Positions 1-9,132 of a stretch of 64,000 nucleotides of DNA are shown piece by piece. The stretch is taken from positions 1,302,001 to 1,366,000 of the forward strand of contig NZ_CP051131.1 of the NCBI RefSeq assembly GCF_013378075.1, given 5' to 3'. Each line of letters begins with the position of its first letter. Position 1 is the first letter of the stretch. The stretch is from Parasphingopyxis algicola (lineage in GTDB: Bacteria; Pseudomonadota; Alphaproteobacteria; Sphingomonadales; Sphingomonadaceae). Position numbers and translations under genes: made by a program. The notes under the pieces are model-generated. The model did no database searches. It saw nothing but the letters and a program-made list of their open reading frames with translations, and was not told the DNA's origin.

Positions 1-793
1 GCCCGACGTCATGCAGCATTTCACCGACGCCTTCGTCGATGCAGGTTTCGATCCCAAATGTTTCGTACCGAGCTATGGGCTGGCCGAAGCAACCCTCGCG
101 GTTACGCTCATGCCGGCCGGCGAAGGGATCATCGTAGATCTGGTCGAGGAGAGCGAACTCTCCGGCGTGCCCAAGGCCGACAATGACGAACCGCTCCGTT
201 ACCGGGCGATCGTCAATTGCGGCAAGGCGGTGCGCGATACGACCATCGAGATCCGCGACGAAGACGGTTCGATCCTGCCGGACAAGGCGATCGGCCAGGT
301 CTGGGTGCAGGGGCCGGCGATCATGGACGGCTATTTTCGCGATCCCGAAGCGACCGATGCCTGCATGAAGGATGGCTGGCTTGATACCGGCGACATGGGA
401 TATCTTTCGGACGGCTATCTCTACGTCGTCGGCCGCGCCAAGGACATGATCATCATCAACGGCAAGAATCACTGGCCGCAGGATATCGAATGGGCCGTCG
501 AACAGCTGCCGGGATTCAAGTCGGGCGACATCGCGGCTTTCGCGATCACGGCGCCTGGCGGCGAGGAAACGCCGGCGGTTCTCGTGCAGTGCCGCACATC
601 CGACATTAACGAACGGACAAGACTTCACGGCATGATCCGCGAGAAGGTGCGCGCGATCACCGGGATGAACTGCGTCATCGAACTCGTCCCGCCGCGGACC
701 TTGCCACGCACCAGCTCAGGCAAGCTCAGCCGGGCCAAGGCGCGCAATCTCTATCTTTCCGGCGCAATCCAGCCCTACGACATCGCGGCCTGA
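1..793 (+). CDS. Fatty-acyl-AMP ligase / acyl-CoA synthetase family, C-terminal part (5' end outside window)
   Basis: The reading frame is open at the window edge, so the N-terminal half is missing. The visible ~263 residues carry the second half of an ANL-superfamily adenylating enzyme: YGLAEATL (adenine-binding A5-like motif), GWLDTGDMGYL (A7), and VGRAKDMIIINGKNHWPQDI (A8 hinge), followed by a short C-terminal lid domain ending in SSGKLSRAKAR with the expected lysine. The YGLAEATL and NGKNHWPQDIE wording is that of fatty-acyl-AMP ligases (FadD32-like) that hand acyl-adenylates to carrier proteins, rather than of CoA ligases. The partner and product cannot be told because upstream genes are not visible. 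Confidence 0.85.
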   Translation, partial: PDVMQHFTDAFVDAGFDPKCFVPSYGLAEATLAVTLMPAGEGIIVDLVEESELSGVPKADNDEPLRYRAIVNCGKAVRDTTIEIRDEDGSILPDKAIGQVWVQGPAIMDGYFRDPEATDACMKDGWLDTGDMGYLSDGYLYVVGRAKDMIIINGKNHWPQDIEWAVEQLPGFKSGDIAAFAITAPGGEETPAVLVQCRTSDINERTRLHGMIREKVRAITGMNCVIELVPPRTLPRTSSGKLSRAKARNLYLSGAIQPYDIAA

Positions 794-892
794 CCAAGTC
801 CGTCGAGATACTAAGGGTAAAATCGGCGTTAACCGTGCTGTTCCGGGTTTCGGAAAGGCTTTTTCCGCTATCCCTCCGCGAAAGGGACAGCA

Positions 893-3226
893 ATGGTAGC
901 CATCGACACCAACCAGCTCGGTTGGCTGGAAATTCTCGGCCTTCGGGAACCGCAAGACGGTGAATGGAAGCTCGTGCGGGCGGCGCAGCTGCGCGAACTG
1001 AGCAGGAATTCGCTGCTTCCGGTCGTCGCGGTGCTGCTTGCGACGCTCTCATCGGCCTCGCTCTTCTGGAATAGCGTCCCCGGCGAGATTATGGCCCTCT
1101 GGCTGATCATCCTTTTCATCGGGCTTGTCTCGATCGCGTCGGCGCGCCGCGCCAACCTCAAGCGGACCGGCGGCGCGCGCCGATCCGATCTCATGATGGC
1201 GGTGGCGAATTGCACGATCCTCGGCCTGTTCTGGTCGATCCCGCCAATATTTTTCGCGCAATATGGCAATATGGAACAGATCATCACGATCGCCGCCTTC
1301 AGCCTCGCGCTGATGGGTGCGACGGCGCTGATGCTCAATGTCGTGCCGCTGGCCGGGATCATGCTCAATGGCATGATCGGGGTCAGCCTCAGCGTGATGC
1401 TGTTCAACCAAGGGCTGACATTGCTGGCTGCGCTGACCTTTTCCTACGGCCTGTGCCTGACCTTCACGATGCTCATCAACGGACGCTCGGTTATCGGCCG
1501 GTTGCGCACCGACATAGCGCTCGCCGAACAGCGCGAGGTCGTGAAGCTCATGCTGCGCCAGGAAAATTCGGCGGAGAGTGACTGGCTGTGGCAGGTCGAT
1601 GCGCGCAAATGCATCATCGAGCCCTCACAACGCTTCGCAGCGGCTGCCTCGATGGACACCGCCGCACTGGAGGGCATGCCGCTCCTCGACCTTCTCGCCG
1701 GACCCGAATGGCGGCAGGAAGCGCTGAGCGACGAGATCCGCGAACTGCTCAAGAAGATGCAGGCCGGCCGCACGTTCAGCGAATTCATGCTTCCGGTGCG
1801 GATCGACGACGAAGAGCGCTGGTGGAAAATCTCCGGTACACCGCGGCTGAGCGCCAATCGCCATGTCATCGGCTATCGCGGTGTGATCGCCGACGTCACG
1901 GATCGCGAGGCGATCGAGCGGCGCATCTACCATATGGCGCATTTCGACGCGCTGACCGGGCTGCCCAATCGCGCCTACACGAACGACCTGCTGCGCGACA
2001 GAATCGCCAACGCGGCCGCCAACAGCCAATATTGCGCCTTCCTCATGATCGACCTCGACCGGTTCAAGGCGATCAACGATACGTCCGGCCATCCAATCGG
2101 CGACAAGCTGCTCGAACAGGTTGCGGAGCGTCTCAACGGCCTGCTCCGGCTTGGTGACAAATGCGGGCGGCTGGGCGGCGACGAGTTCGCCATGGTCATC
2201 GCGAATTTCCGGTCTTCCGAAGATCTCGACAGGCGCGCACGCGAGATAATCGTTCGTTTGTCCGAAGGCTATACAGTCGAAGACCAGCTCTTGCATATCG
2301 GCGCAAGCGTAGGTTCGGCGGTCTACCCCAAGGATGGCGGCACGGCGGCCGCTCTGCTGCGCAAGGCCGATCTGGCCCTGTACCGGGCCAAGGGCAGCGG
2401 CCGCGGCACCCATTCGCCCTATGAACCGGCGTTGCTTCACAAGGCCGAAGAACGCCGCGCGATCGAAAGCGCACTGCGCGAGGCGATCGAAAAGGGCGAG
2501 TTACACCTCGTCTACCAGCCGGTGGTGACGCTGGCGTCGCGGGAGATTGCCGGGTTCGAGGCGTTGCTGCGCTGGACCAGCCCGACCCTAGGCGAGGTGC
2601 CGCCGGAAAAATTCATCCCGATCGCCGAAGAGACGCGCCTCATCGACCCGATCGGCGAATGGGTATTCCGCGAGGCCTGTTCCGAAGCCGCGACCTGGCC
2701 CGACCAATATCGACTGGCGGTCAACCTGTCCGCCGGCCAACTGCGCAACCCGCGGCTCAGCGAGGCGATCGTTTCGGCGCTATCCGACTCGGGCCTCGCC
2801 CCGACCCGTCTCGAGCTCGAAACGACGGAAGCCATTTTGAGCAGCGACAGCGAACAGGCGATTCAGACGTTCGAGCAATTGCGCGGTCTCGGCGTGACGA
2901 TGGCGCTAGACGATTTCGGCACCGGCTATTCGACACTGGGCTTTATCGGCCGGACCAGCTTCAATTCGATCAAGATCGACAGGCGCTTCATTCGGGATGC
3001 CGAAAGCGGCTCCAAATCGAGCATTGCGATCATTCGCGCCGTGATCGCCATGGCCGACAGCCTCGGCATCGCGACGATCGCGGAAGGTATCGAAAACGAC
3101 CAGCAATATGTGATCGCCGAGAAGCTCGGTGTGGCGCAGGTCCAGGGCTATTTCCTAGACCGCCCGATGGGCCGCGAGGACGTGTTGAACCGGATCGGCG
3201 CCGCGCCCGGGCGGGCGGTCGCCTGA
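893..3226 (+). CDS. Membrane-bound GGDEF-EAL cyclic-di-GMP turnover protein with PAS-like sensor region
   Basis: A 777-residue protein. Residues ~45-200 contain about six hydrophobic helices, a likely membrane sensor. Residues ~215-335 look like a PAS domain followed by a PAC-type stretch. The GGDEF domain has an intact LGGDEF active-site motif at ~426-431 and the EAL domain an intact FEALLRW motif at ~554-560, then DDFGTGYS and a terminal QGYFLDRP, so both diguanylate cyclase and phosphodiesterase activity are possible. An AAAGGGA Shine-Dalgarno-like stretch precedes the ATG. It stands alone between the ligase and tRNA-Trp. Which activity dominates cannot be read from sequence. Confidence 0.93.
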   Translation: MVAIDTNQLGWLEILGLREPQDGEWKLVRAAQLRELSRNSLLPVVAVLLATLSSASLFWNSVPGEIMALWLIILFIGLVSIASARRANLKRTGGARRSDLMMAVANCTILGLFWSIPPIFFAQYGNMEQIITIAAFSLALMGATALMLNVVPLAGIMLNGMIGVSLSVMLFNQGLTLLAALTFSYGLCLTFTMLINGRSVIGRLRTDIALAEQREVVKLMLRQENSAESDWLWQVDARKCIIEPSQRFAAAASMDTAALEGMPLLDLLAGPEWRQEALSDEIRELLKKMQAGRTFSEFMLPVRIDDEERWWKISGTPRLSANRHVIGYRGVIADVTDREAIERRIYHMAHFDALTGLPNRAYTNDLLRDRIANAAANSQYCAFLMIDLDRFKAINDTSGHPIGDKLLEQVAERLNGLLRLGDKCGRLGGDEFAMVIANFRSSEDLDRRAREIIVRLSEGYTVEDQLLHIGASVGSAVYPKDGGTAAALLRKADLALYRAKGSGRGTHSPYEPALLHKAEERRAIESALREAIEKGELHLVYQPVVTLASREIAGFEALLRWTSPTLGEVPPEKFIPIAEETRLIDPIGEWVFREACSEAATWPDQYRLAVNLSAGQLRNPRLSEAIVSALSDSGLAPTRLELETTEAILSSDSEQAIQTFEQLRGLGVTMALDDFGTGYSTLGFIGRTSFNSIKIDRRFIRDAESGSKSSIAIIRAVIAMADSLGIATIAEGIENDQQYVIAEKLGVAQVQGYFLDRPMGREDVLNRIGAAPGRAVA

Positions 3227-3310
3227 ACAGCCGAAGAAACGCGCGGAATCGGCGACAATATCCTTGCATCCCGGCCCCTGCCCCGTTAAACGCGCGCATC
3301 TCGGACTCGG

Positions 3311-3386
3311 AGGAGCGTAGCTCAGTTGGTAGAGCATCGGTCTCCAAAACCGAGGGCCGTGGGTTCGAGTCCCTCCGCTCCTGCCA
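3311..3386 (+). tRNA. tRNA-Trp (anticodon CCA)
   Basis: A 76-nt cloverleaf: acceptor arm AGGAGCG pairs with CGCTCCT, D-arm GCTCAGTTGGTAGAGC, anticodon stem TCGGT/ACCGA around loop CTCCAAA (anticodon CCA), T-arm GTGGGTTCGAGTCCC, discriminator G and encoded CCA. It sits directly before secE, a placement common in bacteria where tRNA-Trp precedes secE-nusG. Confidence 0.97.
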
Positions 3387-3531
3387 TCCGGTCTTCGATT
3401 GGTCCGGCAGGCACGCCTTGAAAGGGCGGCTTGCGGGTCCGAGATAGAGTTTAACACTCGCGCCGATGTCGGCTGACAGAGCCGATGGCGGCGTGTGTGC
3501 GTTTTGGTTTTGAATGAGGTAGTTGGGAACG

Positions 3532-3729
3532 ATGGCAAAGGTTAGCCCAGGCGAGTTCGTTCGGCAGGTCCGCGCCGAGACGTCCAAGGTCGTCTGGCCG
3601 ACGCGTCAGGAGACGATTCAGACGGGTGTCATGGTGATGATCATGACCTTCATCCTCGCCATGTTCTTCCTCGGCGTGGATTCGTTCTTCAACATGATCG
3701 TCCGTTTCCTCATCGGCCTCGTCAGCTAA
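3532..3729 (+). CDS. secE: Preprotein translocase subunit SecE
   Basis: A 65-residue protein with the short single-helix SecE form: a basic amphipathic N-terminus containing ETSKVVWPTRQET, the family signature, and one transmembrane helix at ~30-60. SecE clamps the SecY channel in the inner membrane. I chose the ATG at 3532 because a GAGGT Shine-Dalgarno sits about ten bases upstream; an in-frame TTG nine bases earlier is possible but less likely. It is followed at 26 bp by nusG, the usual bacterial pair. Confidence 0.95.
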   Translation: MAKVSPGEFVRQVRAETSKVVWPTRQETIQTGVMVMIMTFILAMFFLGVDSFFNMIVRFLIGLVS

Positions 3730-3755
3730 AAACAGCTTTCAGCTAAGGGTATTCC

Positions 3756-4292
3756 ATGTCGCGCTGGTACATCATTCACGCCTATTCGGGCTTCGAGAAC
3801 AAGGTGCGGGACGCCATCATGGCGGAAGCCACGCGCATGGGTCTCGAACAGCTGGTCGAGGAAGTCGAAGTGCCGACCGAGGAAGTGACCGAGGTCAAGC
3901 GCGGCAAGAAGGTACAGACCGAGCGGAAATTCTTCCCCGGCTATGTGCTGGCCAAGCTCAACATGACCGACGATGTCTACCACCTCGTCAAGAATACGCC
4001 GAAGGTGACCGGTTTCCTGGGATCGAGCGGCAAGCCGCAGCCGATCAGCGAGGCCGAAGCCGCGCGCATCCTCAACACGAAGGAGGAGGCCGCTGCGGCG
4101 CCGAAGCAGAAGATCAATGTCGATTACGAGATCGGCGACCAGATCAAGGTGCTCGACGGCCCGTTCGCCAGCTTCAACGGCGTGGTCGAAGAACTCGATT
4201 TCGACCGGGCCCGAGTCAAGGTCTCGGTTTCGATCTTCGGCCGCGCGACACCGGTCGAACTGGAATTCGAGCAGGTCGAACTGGTCAAATGA
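3756..4292 (+). CDS. nusG: Transcription termination/antitermination factor NusG
   Basis: 178 residues, normal length. The N-terminal NGN domain opens with WYIIHAYSGFENKV and contains FFPGYVLAKLNM; the C-terminal KOW domain has DGPFASFNGVVEELD and ends with the characteristic PVELEFEQVELV. NusG binds RNA polymerase, stimulates elongation and links transcription to Rho or the ribosome. It is the second gene of secE-nusG and is separated from the ribosomal protein genes by a palindromic repeat. Confidence 0.97.
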   Translation: MSRWYIIHAYSGFENKVRDAIMAEATRMGLEQLVEEVEVPTEEVTEVKRGKKVQTERKFFPGYVLAKLNMTDDVYHLVKNTPKVTGFLGSSGKPQPISEAEAARILNTKEEAAAAPKQKINVDYEIGDQIKVLDGPFASFNGVVEELDFDRARVKVSVSIFGRATPVELEFEQVELVK

Positions 4293-4300
4293 CGCGATAG

Positions 4301-4383
4301 CGTCATCCCGGACTTGATCCGGGATCCAGAGCCAAGAGCGATAACGCTTGCCGCCCTGGACTCCGGATCAAGTCCGGAGTGAC
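4301..4383. repeat. ~83-bp palindromic repeat element between nusG and rplK
   Basis: Two arms are near-perfect inverted copies: CGTCATCCCGGACTTGATCC... at 4301-4322 and ...GGATCAAGTCCGGAGTGACG at 4362-4383, with a ~40-bp centre. This wording (CGTCATCCCGGACTTGATCCGGGATCC) is familiar as a dispersed intergenic palindrome of alphaproteobacteria. In the transcript it would form a long hairpin between nusG and rplK and might lower read-through, but it has no T-tract. Confidence 0.8.
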
Positions 4384-4485
4384 GAAAAAGGAATTGTACG
4401 AGTTTCCGGATGGTCCGGAAAATGCGGGAGGCAGGGCCACTGCCGTTTGAACCGCTAAGCCAAGAGAAAAGGTGAGACTGAAACA

Positions 4486-4917
4486 ATGGCAAAGAAAATC
4501 GACGGCTATATCAGCCTGCAGGTCCCTGCGGGCACGGCCAATCCCTCCCCGCCCCTCGGGCCCGCATTGGGCCAGCGCGGCGTCAACATCATGGATTTCT
4601 GCAAGGCGTTCAACGCCGCGACGCAGGACATGGAAAAGGGCGCTCCGATCCCGACCAAGATCACGGTCTATGCGGATCGCAGCTTCACTTTCGTCACCAA
4701 GACGCCGCCGGCCAGCTATATGCTGAAAAAGGCGGCCAAGCTGAAAAAGGGCGCGAGCACCGTCGGCACCGAAATCGTCGGCCAGATCAAGCGCTCGCAA
4801 CTCGCCGAGATCGCCGAAGCGAAGATGGTCGATCTGAACGCGAACGACATCGAAGCCGCAACCCGCATCATCGAAGGCTCTGCCACGTCGATGGGCCTTG
4901 AAGTGGTGGAGGGCTAA
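4486..4917 (+). CDS. rplK: 50S ribosomal protein L11
   Basis: 143 residues, full length. The N-terminal half has the flexible [23 protein letters not shown] segment region where L11 contacts EF-G and the stringent factor RelA; the C-terminal RNA-binding domain has [10 protein letters not shown] and ends with ARSM-like [12 protein letters not shown]. It is three bases upstream of rplA and cotranscribed with it. Confidence 0.98.
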   Translation: MAKKIDGYISLQVPAGTANPSPPLGPALGQRGVNIMDFCKAFNAATQDMEKGAPIPTKITVYADRSFTFVTKTPPASYMLKKAAKLKKGASTVGTEIVGQIKRSQLAEIAEAKMVDLNANDIEAATRIIEGSATSMGLEVVEG

Positions 4918-4920
4918 ATC

Positions 4921-5616
4921 ATGGCGAAGCTCACGAAAAAGCAGAAAGCACAGCTCGAAACCGTCGATCGCGAAAAGCTGTACGCGTCGGACGAAGCGCT
5001 GAAAATCGTCAAGGGCAACGCGACCTCGAAGTTCGACGAGACGATCGAAATCGCTTTGAACCTCGCGGTCGATCCGCGCCATGCCGACCAGATGGTCCGC
5101 GGCGTGGTCTCGCTGCCGTCGGGCACGGGCAAGGACGTCCGCGTCGCCGTGTTTGCCAAGGATGCGAAGGCCGAGGAAGCCAAGGAAGCCGGAGCCGATA
5201 CGGTCGGCGCCGAGGACCTGATGGAAGCCATGCAGGGCGGCGATATCAACTATGACCGGGTCATCGCGACGCCGGACATGATGGGTGTCGTCGGCCGTCT
5301 CGGCAAGGTGCTGGGCCCGAAAGGCCTGATGCCGAATCCGAAGCTCGGCACCGTGACCCCCGATGTCGCGAAAGCGGTCCAGGACGCCAAGGGCGGCCAG
5401 GTCGAGTTCCGCGCCGAAAAGGCCGGCATCGTCCATTCGACGATCGGCAAGGCGAGCTTCTCCGAAGCAGACCTCAAGAAGAATTACGACGCATTTGTCG
5501 GCGCCATCGTGAAGGCTCGTCCTTCGGGCGCCAAGGGCAAATATATCAAGAAGATCGCCGTCAGCTCGACCATGGGCGCCGGCGTGAAGGTTGATCCGGC
5601 GGAAGCTGGAGCGTAA
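4921..5616 (+). CDS. rplA: 50S ribosomal protein L1
   Basis: 231 residues, normal for L1, with the two-domain pattern and the conserved [17 protein letters not shown] loop plus the rRNA-binding C-terminal [12 protein letters not shown]1 binds 23S rRNA at the L1 stalk and in many bacteria represses its own rplKA mRNA. The start lies three bases after the rplK stop codon. Confidence 0.98.
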   Translation: MAKLTKKQKAQLETVDREKLYASDEALKIVKGNATSKFDETIEIALNLAVDPRHADQMVRGVVSLPSGTGKDVRVAVFAKDAKAEEAKEAGADTVGAEDLMEAMQGGDINYDRVIATPDMMGVVGRLGKVLGPKGLMPNPKLGTVTPDVAKAVQDAKGGQVEFRAEKAGIVHSTIGKASFSEADLKKNYDAFVGAIVKARPSGAKGKYIKKIAVSSTMGAGVKVDPAEAGA

Positions 5617-5901
5617 AGGGCTTCCCGGCTCTTCGGAGCCAGGATTCGGCCGAAAGCGATTTCGCGTTCGGTCAGACCGTCCGAGACAGCTGGTGAGGGC
5701 AATTGGGTCCTCTTAATTTCCAGCCAAGACGGGGAAAGTTTCTGACGGGCGCTTCCGTGCGATAGGAGCCCCGGTCTGCTGCGGCGCCAGCCGTTTCAGG
5801 CAACCGACCCCTCGGACATTTCGAACGGACCAACGGGCATGTGCCTGGCGGTTCATAATGGTCGGCGGATGCTCCGCCGACTTGAAGAAGGAGTGCGATA
5901 T
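5617..5901 (+). promoter_or_regulatory. rplJ leader (L10/L12-binding autoregulatory mRNA leader) with hairpin next to the ribosome binding site
   Basis: This 285-bp stretch holds no gene. It contains the AGCTGGTGAGGGCAA ... TTAATTTCCAGCCAAGAC segment (about 5690-5731) that resembles the L10-binding kink-turn region of ribosomal protein leaders, and, just before the start, a perfect 9-bp hairpin GTCGGCGGA-TGC-TCCGCCGAC at 5861-5881 followed by the AAGAAGGAG ribosome binding site. By analogy with E. coli, L10(L12)4 binding here would repress translation of rplJL. The folded structure was not computed. Confidence 0.6.
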
Positions 5902-6417
5902 ATGGATCGAGCTCAAAAGACCGAGGCGGTTGCCGAACTGAACCGCACCTTCACCGAGGCGGGCGTGATCGTCGTGACGCGCAACCTCGGCCTCAGCGTC
6001 GCTGAATCCAGCGATTTGAGGGCGAAGATGCGTGAAGCCGGTGCCAGCTTCAAAGTATCGAAAAACAGGCTTGCCAAGATTGCGATCAAGGACACGCCGT
6101 ACGACCCGCTCAGCGATCTGCTGAACGGACCGACGGCACTGGCTTGGTCGGACGATCCGGTAGCGGCCCCCAAAGTGGTGGCCGAATTCGCGAAAGCGAA
6201 CGACCGGCTCGAAATCGTCGGCGGGGCGATGGGCGAAACCGCCCTCGACCTTGACGGCGTGAAGGCGTTGGCTGCCCTGCCCTCGCTCGACGAACTGCGT
6301 GGCAAGATCGTGGGTCTGCTCAATGCGCCCGCGACCAAGGTCGCCCAGCTCGCCAATGCACCGGCATCCAAGCTGGCTCGCGTTTTCGGCGCCTATGGCG
6401 CGTCGGAAGCCGCCTGA
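5902..6417 (+). CDS. rplJ: 50S ribosomal protein L10
   Basis: 171 residues from the ATG at 5902, which has a good GAAGGAG site 5-6 bases upstream; an upstream in-frame start at 5839 would run through the leader hairpin and is rejected. Family features: [17 protein letters not shown] start, [12 protein letters not shown] in the rRNA-binding globular domain, and a C-terminal helix (~150-171) that docks L7/L12 dimers. Forms the stalk base of the 50S subunit. Confidence 0.97.
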   Translation: MDRAQKTEAVAELNRTFTEAGVIVVTRNLGLSVAESSDLRAKMREAGASFKVSKNRLAKIAIKDTPYDPLSDLLNGPTALAWSDDPVAAPKVVAEFAKANDRLEIVGGAMGETALDLDGVKALAALPSLDELRGKIVGLLNAPATKVAQLANAPASKLARVFGAYGASEAA

Positions 6418-6476
6418 TTTTCGAATAGCTCAAAACTGAACTGACGGGGCCGACGCGCCCCAATTGGAGACTTAAA

Positions 6477-6857
6477 ATGGCAGATCTTGATAAACTCGTG
6501 GACAGCCTTTCCGAGCTGACCGTTCTGGAAGCCGCTGAACTGGCGACCAAACTCGAAGAAAAATGGGGCGTTTCGGCTGCGGCTGCGGTTGCGGTTGCCG
6601 GCCCTGCCGGCGGCGCCGGTGGCGACGCTCCGGCGGCTGAAGAGAAGGACGAATTCGACGTCATTCTCACCGGCGACGGCGGCAAGAAGATCCAGGTGAT
6701 CAAGGAAGTTCGCGCCATCACCGGCCTCGGCCTCGGCGAAGCCAAGGCGCTCGTCGAAGGTGCGCCGAAAGCCGTCAAGGAAGGCGTCAACAAGGCGGAA
6801 GCCGAAGAAATCAAAGGCAAGATCGAAGAGGCCGGCGGTACCGTCGAACTCAAATAA
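6477..6857 (+). CDS. rplL: 50S ribosomal protein L7/L12
   Basis: 126 residues: N-terminal dimerisation domain (~1-32), an alanine/glycine-rich hinge at ~37-58, and the C-terminal factor-binding domain with [20 protein letters not shown] and the closing GGTVELK. It is the multicopy stalk protein that recruits elongation factors. Transcription ends just downstream at a hairpin terminator, so rpoB is not simply read through from here. Confidence 0.98.
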   Translation: MADLDKLVDSLSELTVLEAAELATKLEEKWGVSAAAAVAVAGPAGGAGGDAPAAEEKDEFDVILTGDGGKKIQVIKEVRAITGLGLGEAKALVEGAPKAVKEGVNKAEAEEIKGKIEEAGGTVELK

Positions 6858-6884
6858 GCCTTTCGGATTTTCCGAACGCAAGAC

Positions 6885-6915
6885 GGGGCGGTGCAGCGAT
6901 GCGCCGCCCCTTTTT
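6885..6915 (+). terminator. Rho-independent terminator after rplL
   Basis: Perfect stem GGGGCGGTGC (6885-6894) / GCGCCGCCCC (6901-6910, allowing one G-T or mismatch next to the loop) with loop AGCGAT and a T5 tract at 6911-6915. It ends the rplJL transcript. Confidence 0.85.
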
Positions 6916-7004
6916 CGTGCGCGACGCCGCGCCATCTTGCCTTTTCCGAACCAAATCGTGAAACTGGCGATGTGGTTGAGCCTGTCCGCTTGGATCCGAC
7001 ATCG

Positions 7005-7811
7005 ATGGCCCCGGACCATTCGCTGGGTTATTATCGTGCATGGCACATCGCCCCTGCCGACACCCTTCCCTTCGACATGCTGTGGACCAGCCGCGCGCCC
7101 GAGCGGAAAACGGCCGCCCATCACTTTCTGCCCTTCGTGGAACCGAGCATCGTCGTCCGTCGAAAACGGCGCCGTGAAGCGGTGGAATATAACACGGCCA
7201 GTCTGTGTGTCAGCAGCGCGTTTCCCGACTCAGGCTGGTACGATCCGGAGCCCGAGGAAGAGCTTATCGGCTTGCGGTTGCGGCCGGAAACGAGTTCGGC
7301 TCAACTCGGCATTTCTCCCCGCGATTACCGCGACCTTGAACCTGTCGAGGTGCCGCGCCGTTTGCGTGATTTGCTGTCCGACGTGCTGCGTAGTGCCGAA
7401 CGGGGAAGGAGCGCGGACGTTGCCCGCGCGCTGCAGGACGGGTTGTTGCGGATCGCGGCGCCCAGCCGGACCGGCGCTGCCAGCACATCCGCCCACTTCA
7501 TCCGGGCGCGCAATGGCCGGATATCCTGTAAGGAGCTCGCCCAAATTACCGGGCTGAGCGAGCGGCAAATGCGGCGTGCCTTTGTCGATGAGTTCGGCAC
7601 GGCACCGAAGTCTTACGCCCGGCGGCTCCGGCTGACGACGGCGATCGTCCGGGCCGAAACGGGATCGGGCGGGGGTTGGGCGGACATCGCCCTGGCCTCG
7701 GGCTATAGTGATCAGTCCCACCTCATTCGAGACTGCCGGGCGCTTACCGGCTTGAGCCCCCGCGCGCTGATGAAAGAACGCCGGGCAATGTCCGCTTTGT
7801 TCAATAATTGA
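7005..7811 (+). CDS. AraC-family transcriptional regulator
   Basis: About 268 residues from the ATG at 7005. The last ~100 residues form a double helix-turn-helix of the AraC/XylS type: SCKELAQITGLSERQMRRAF (first helix pair) and WADIALASGYSDQSHLIRDCRALTGLSPR (second). The N-terminal ~150 residues are an uncharacterised sensor-like domain resembling DUF6597-type AraC regulators. Start choice is uncertain: the frame is open further upstream (GTG codons at 6972 and 6975) and no clear ribosome binding site is seen. It sits between rplL and the exported protein at 7855 on the same strand, which it may regulate. Confidence 0.85.
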   Translation: MAPDHSLGYYRAWHIAPADTLPFDMLWTSRAPERKTAAHHFLPFVEPSIVVRRKRRREAVEYNTASLCVSSAFPDSGWYDPEPEEELIGLRLRPETSSAQLGISPRDYRDLEPVEVPRRLRDLLSDVLRSAERGRSADVARALQDGLLRIAAPSRTGAASTSAHFIRARNGRISCKELAQITGLSERQMRRAFVDEFGTAPKSYARRLRLTTAIVRAETGSGGGWADIALASGYSDQSHLIRDCRALTGLSPRALMKERRAMSALFNN

Positions 7812-7854
7812 CGGCAGTGTTTGCGGCATAGCTCCACCCGAAGGAGTTATCGCC

Positions 7855-8997
7855 ATGCGTTTGTCATTGCCGGGCCTGTTCATCGCAGCCCATCTCATCG
7901 CGTCGCCCGGATCGGCGCAACCCCAAATCACCGAGGACATCATGATGTTCGAGGGCCGGCAGCTCAACATCGCCGCGCGCGCGGCACGGATCGAACAGGT
8001 CTATGGACGCGAAGCGCTCTACCTGGAAAATGGACGAGCCTGGTTCGCGGATACCGAATTCGCCAACGGAGTGATCGAATATGATATCGCGTTCGACGAC
8101 GCGCGCGGATTTGCCGGCCTGATGTTTCGCGCCGAAAATCCGCAGCGGCTCGAATATATCTATCTTCGTCCCGCCAATTCCGGCGACTTCGACGCGATTC
8201 AATATGCGCCGATCGAGAATGGAAACACGGCCTGGCAGATTTTCGCCGACGGCAATGCGCTGCAAGACGCCTCGTTCATTTTCGACGGCTGGAATCATGT
8301 GCGCATAGTTGTCGTGGGGGATCAGGCGGATGTGTTCGTCAACGGTGGGCGCGAGCCCGTCCTCCACGTCCCGGACCTCAAGACCGATATCGCTTCGGGC
8401 GGATTGGGCTTTCGCACCCATGGCCCCAATCCTGCGAGCCATATATCGAATATCGTGGCTCGCCCGCTCCGGCCCGGAGAGGCCACCGTCGGCACCCCCG
8501 CCGCGGAAACCGGACTGCCCGAAGGCGGGATTCCGCAATGGGCGGTGTCTTCGCCGTTCGACGAAACCGTCGTCGAGAGCGCGACGCGCCTGCCCGACCT
8601 TCCCGGCGAGCTCGACTGGACGCTGCTCGACGTTGAAACCAATGGAACGGCGAACATCTCGCGGCTTCACCCGAGAACGCCTGGCTCCGATACCGTTCTG
8701 GTGGCCGCGACAATCGTGTCGGATGCCGAGCGGACGGTTCTGATGCGCTTCGGCTATGCCGATCGCGCCCGCATCTTCCTGAACGGTCAGTTGCTGTTCA
8801 CGGGAAACTCCACCTTCAACAGCCGCTATTCCCGTTTCCTCGGTATCATCGGCCTGCATGACGGCGTTGGCTTGCACCTGGAGCCCGGTCGCAACGAGCT
8901 TGTCGTCGCCCTGTCGGAAACGTTCGGCGGTTGGGGCTGGACGGCGGCGATCGAAGACCGGAGCGGCCTTTCGATCGCCGCCGCAGATATCGAATAA
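7855..8997 (+). CDS. Exported LamG/DUF1080-like protein of unknown function
   Basis: 380 residues with a Sec signal peptide (MRLSLPGLFIAAHLIASPGSAQ, cleavage after the AQ). Residues ~40-205 have the beta-sandwich wording of a concanavalin/LamG or DUF1080 domain: WFADTEFANGVIEYDIAFDD, GFAGLMFRAEN, WNHVRIVV, VFVNG, GGLGFRTH. Residues ~230-380 form a second domain with RIFLNGQLLF and GRNELVVALSETFGGWGW, resembling the carbohydrate-binding jelly-roll of glycosidases. No catalytic residues are recognised. Likely periplasmic or cell-surface. A good AAGGAG site precedes the ATG. It lies 43 bp after the AraC gene. Confidence 0.75.
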   Translation: MRLSLPGLFIAAHLIASPGSAQPQITEDIMMFEGRQLNIAARAARIEQVYGREALYLENGRAWFADTEFANGVIEYDIAFDDARGFAGLMFRAENPQRLEYIYLRPANSGDFDAIQYAPIENGNTAWQIFADGNALQDASFIFDGWNHVRIVVVGDQADVFVNGGREPVLHVPDLKTDIASGGLGFRTHGPNPASHISNIVARPLRPGEATVGTPAAETGLPEGGIPQWAVSSPFDETVVESATRLPDLPGELDWTLLDVETNGTANISRLHPRTPGSDTVLVAATIVSDAERTVLMRFGYADRARIFLNGQLLFTGNSTFNSRYSRFLGIIGLHDGVGLHLEPGRNELVVALSETFGGWGWTAAIEDRSGLSIAAADIE

Positions 8998-9014
8998 AAA
9001 GGCGGAACAGCTAT

Positions 9015-9043
9015 TTGACACGCCCCTCCCCCGTTCCTATATC
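9015..9043 (+). promoter_or_regulatory. Predicted sigma-70 promoter of rpoBC
   Basis: A perfect -35 box TTGACA at 9015-9020 is followed after 17 bp by TATATC at 9038-9043, ideal spacing. It begins 17 bp after the stop of the preceding gene and about 185 bp before rpoB, so the transcript would have a leader of about 175 nt. Confidence 0.75.
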
Positions 9044-9132
9044 GCCTCCATCACCGCTGCCGTTCGAGCAATGATGCGAATTTGCGCGCCGCATCACAGG
9101 AATGGATCGGCTTCGGTTTCATAGACGCTGAA

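Noticed and set aside
5839-5901. Upstream in-frame start giving rplJ a 21-residue extension
   Set aside because: The extension would run through the leader hairpin and lacks L10 similarity; the ATG at 5902 has a strong ribosome binding site.
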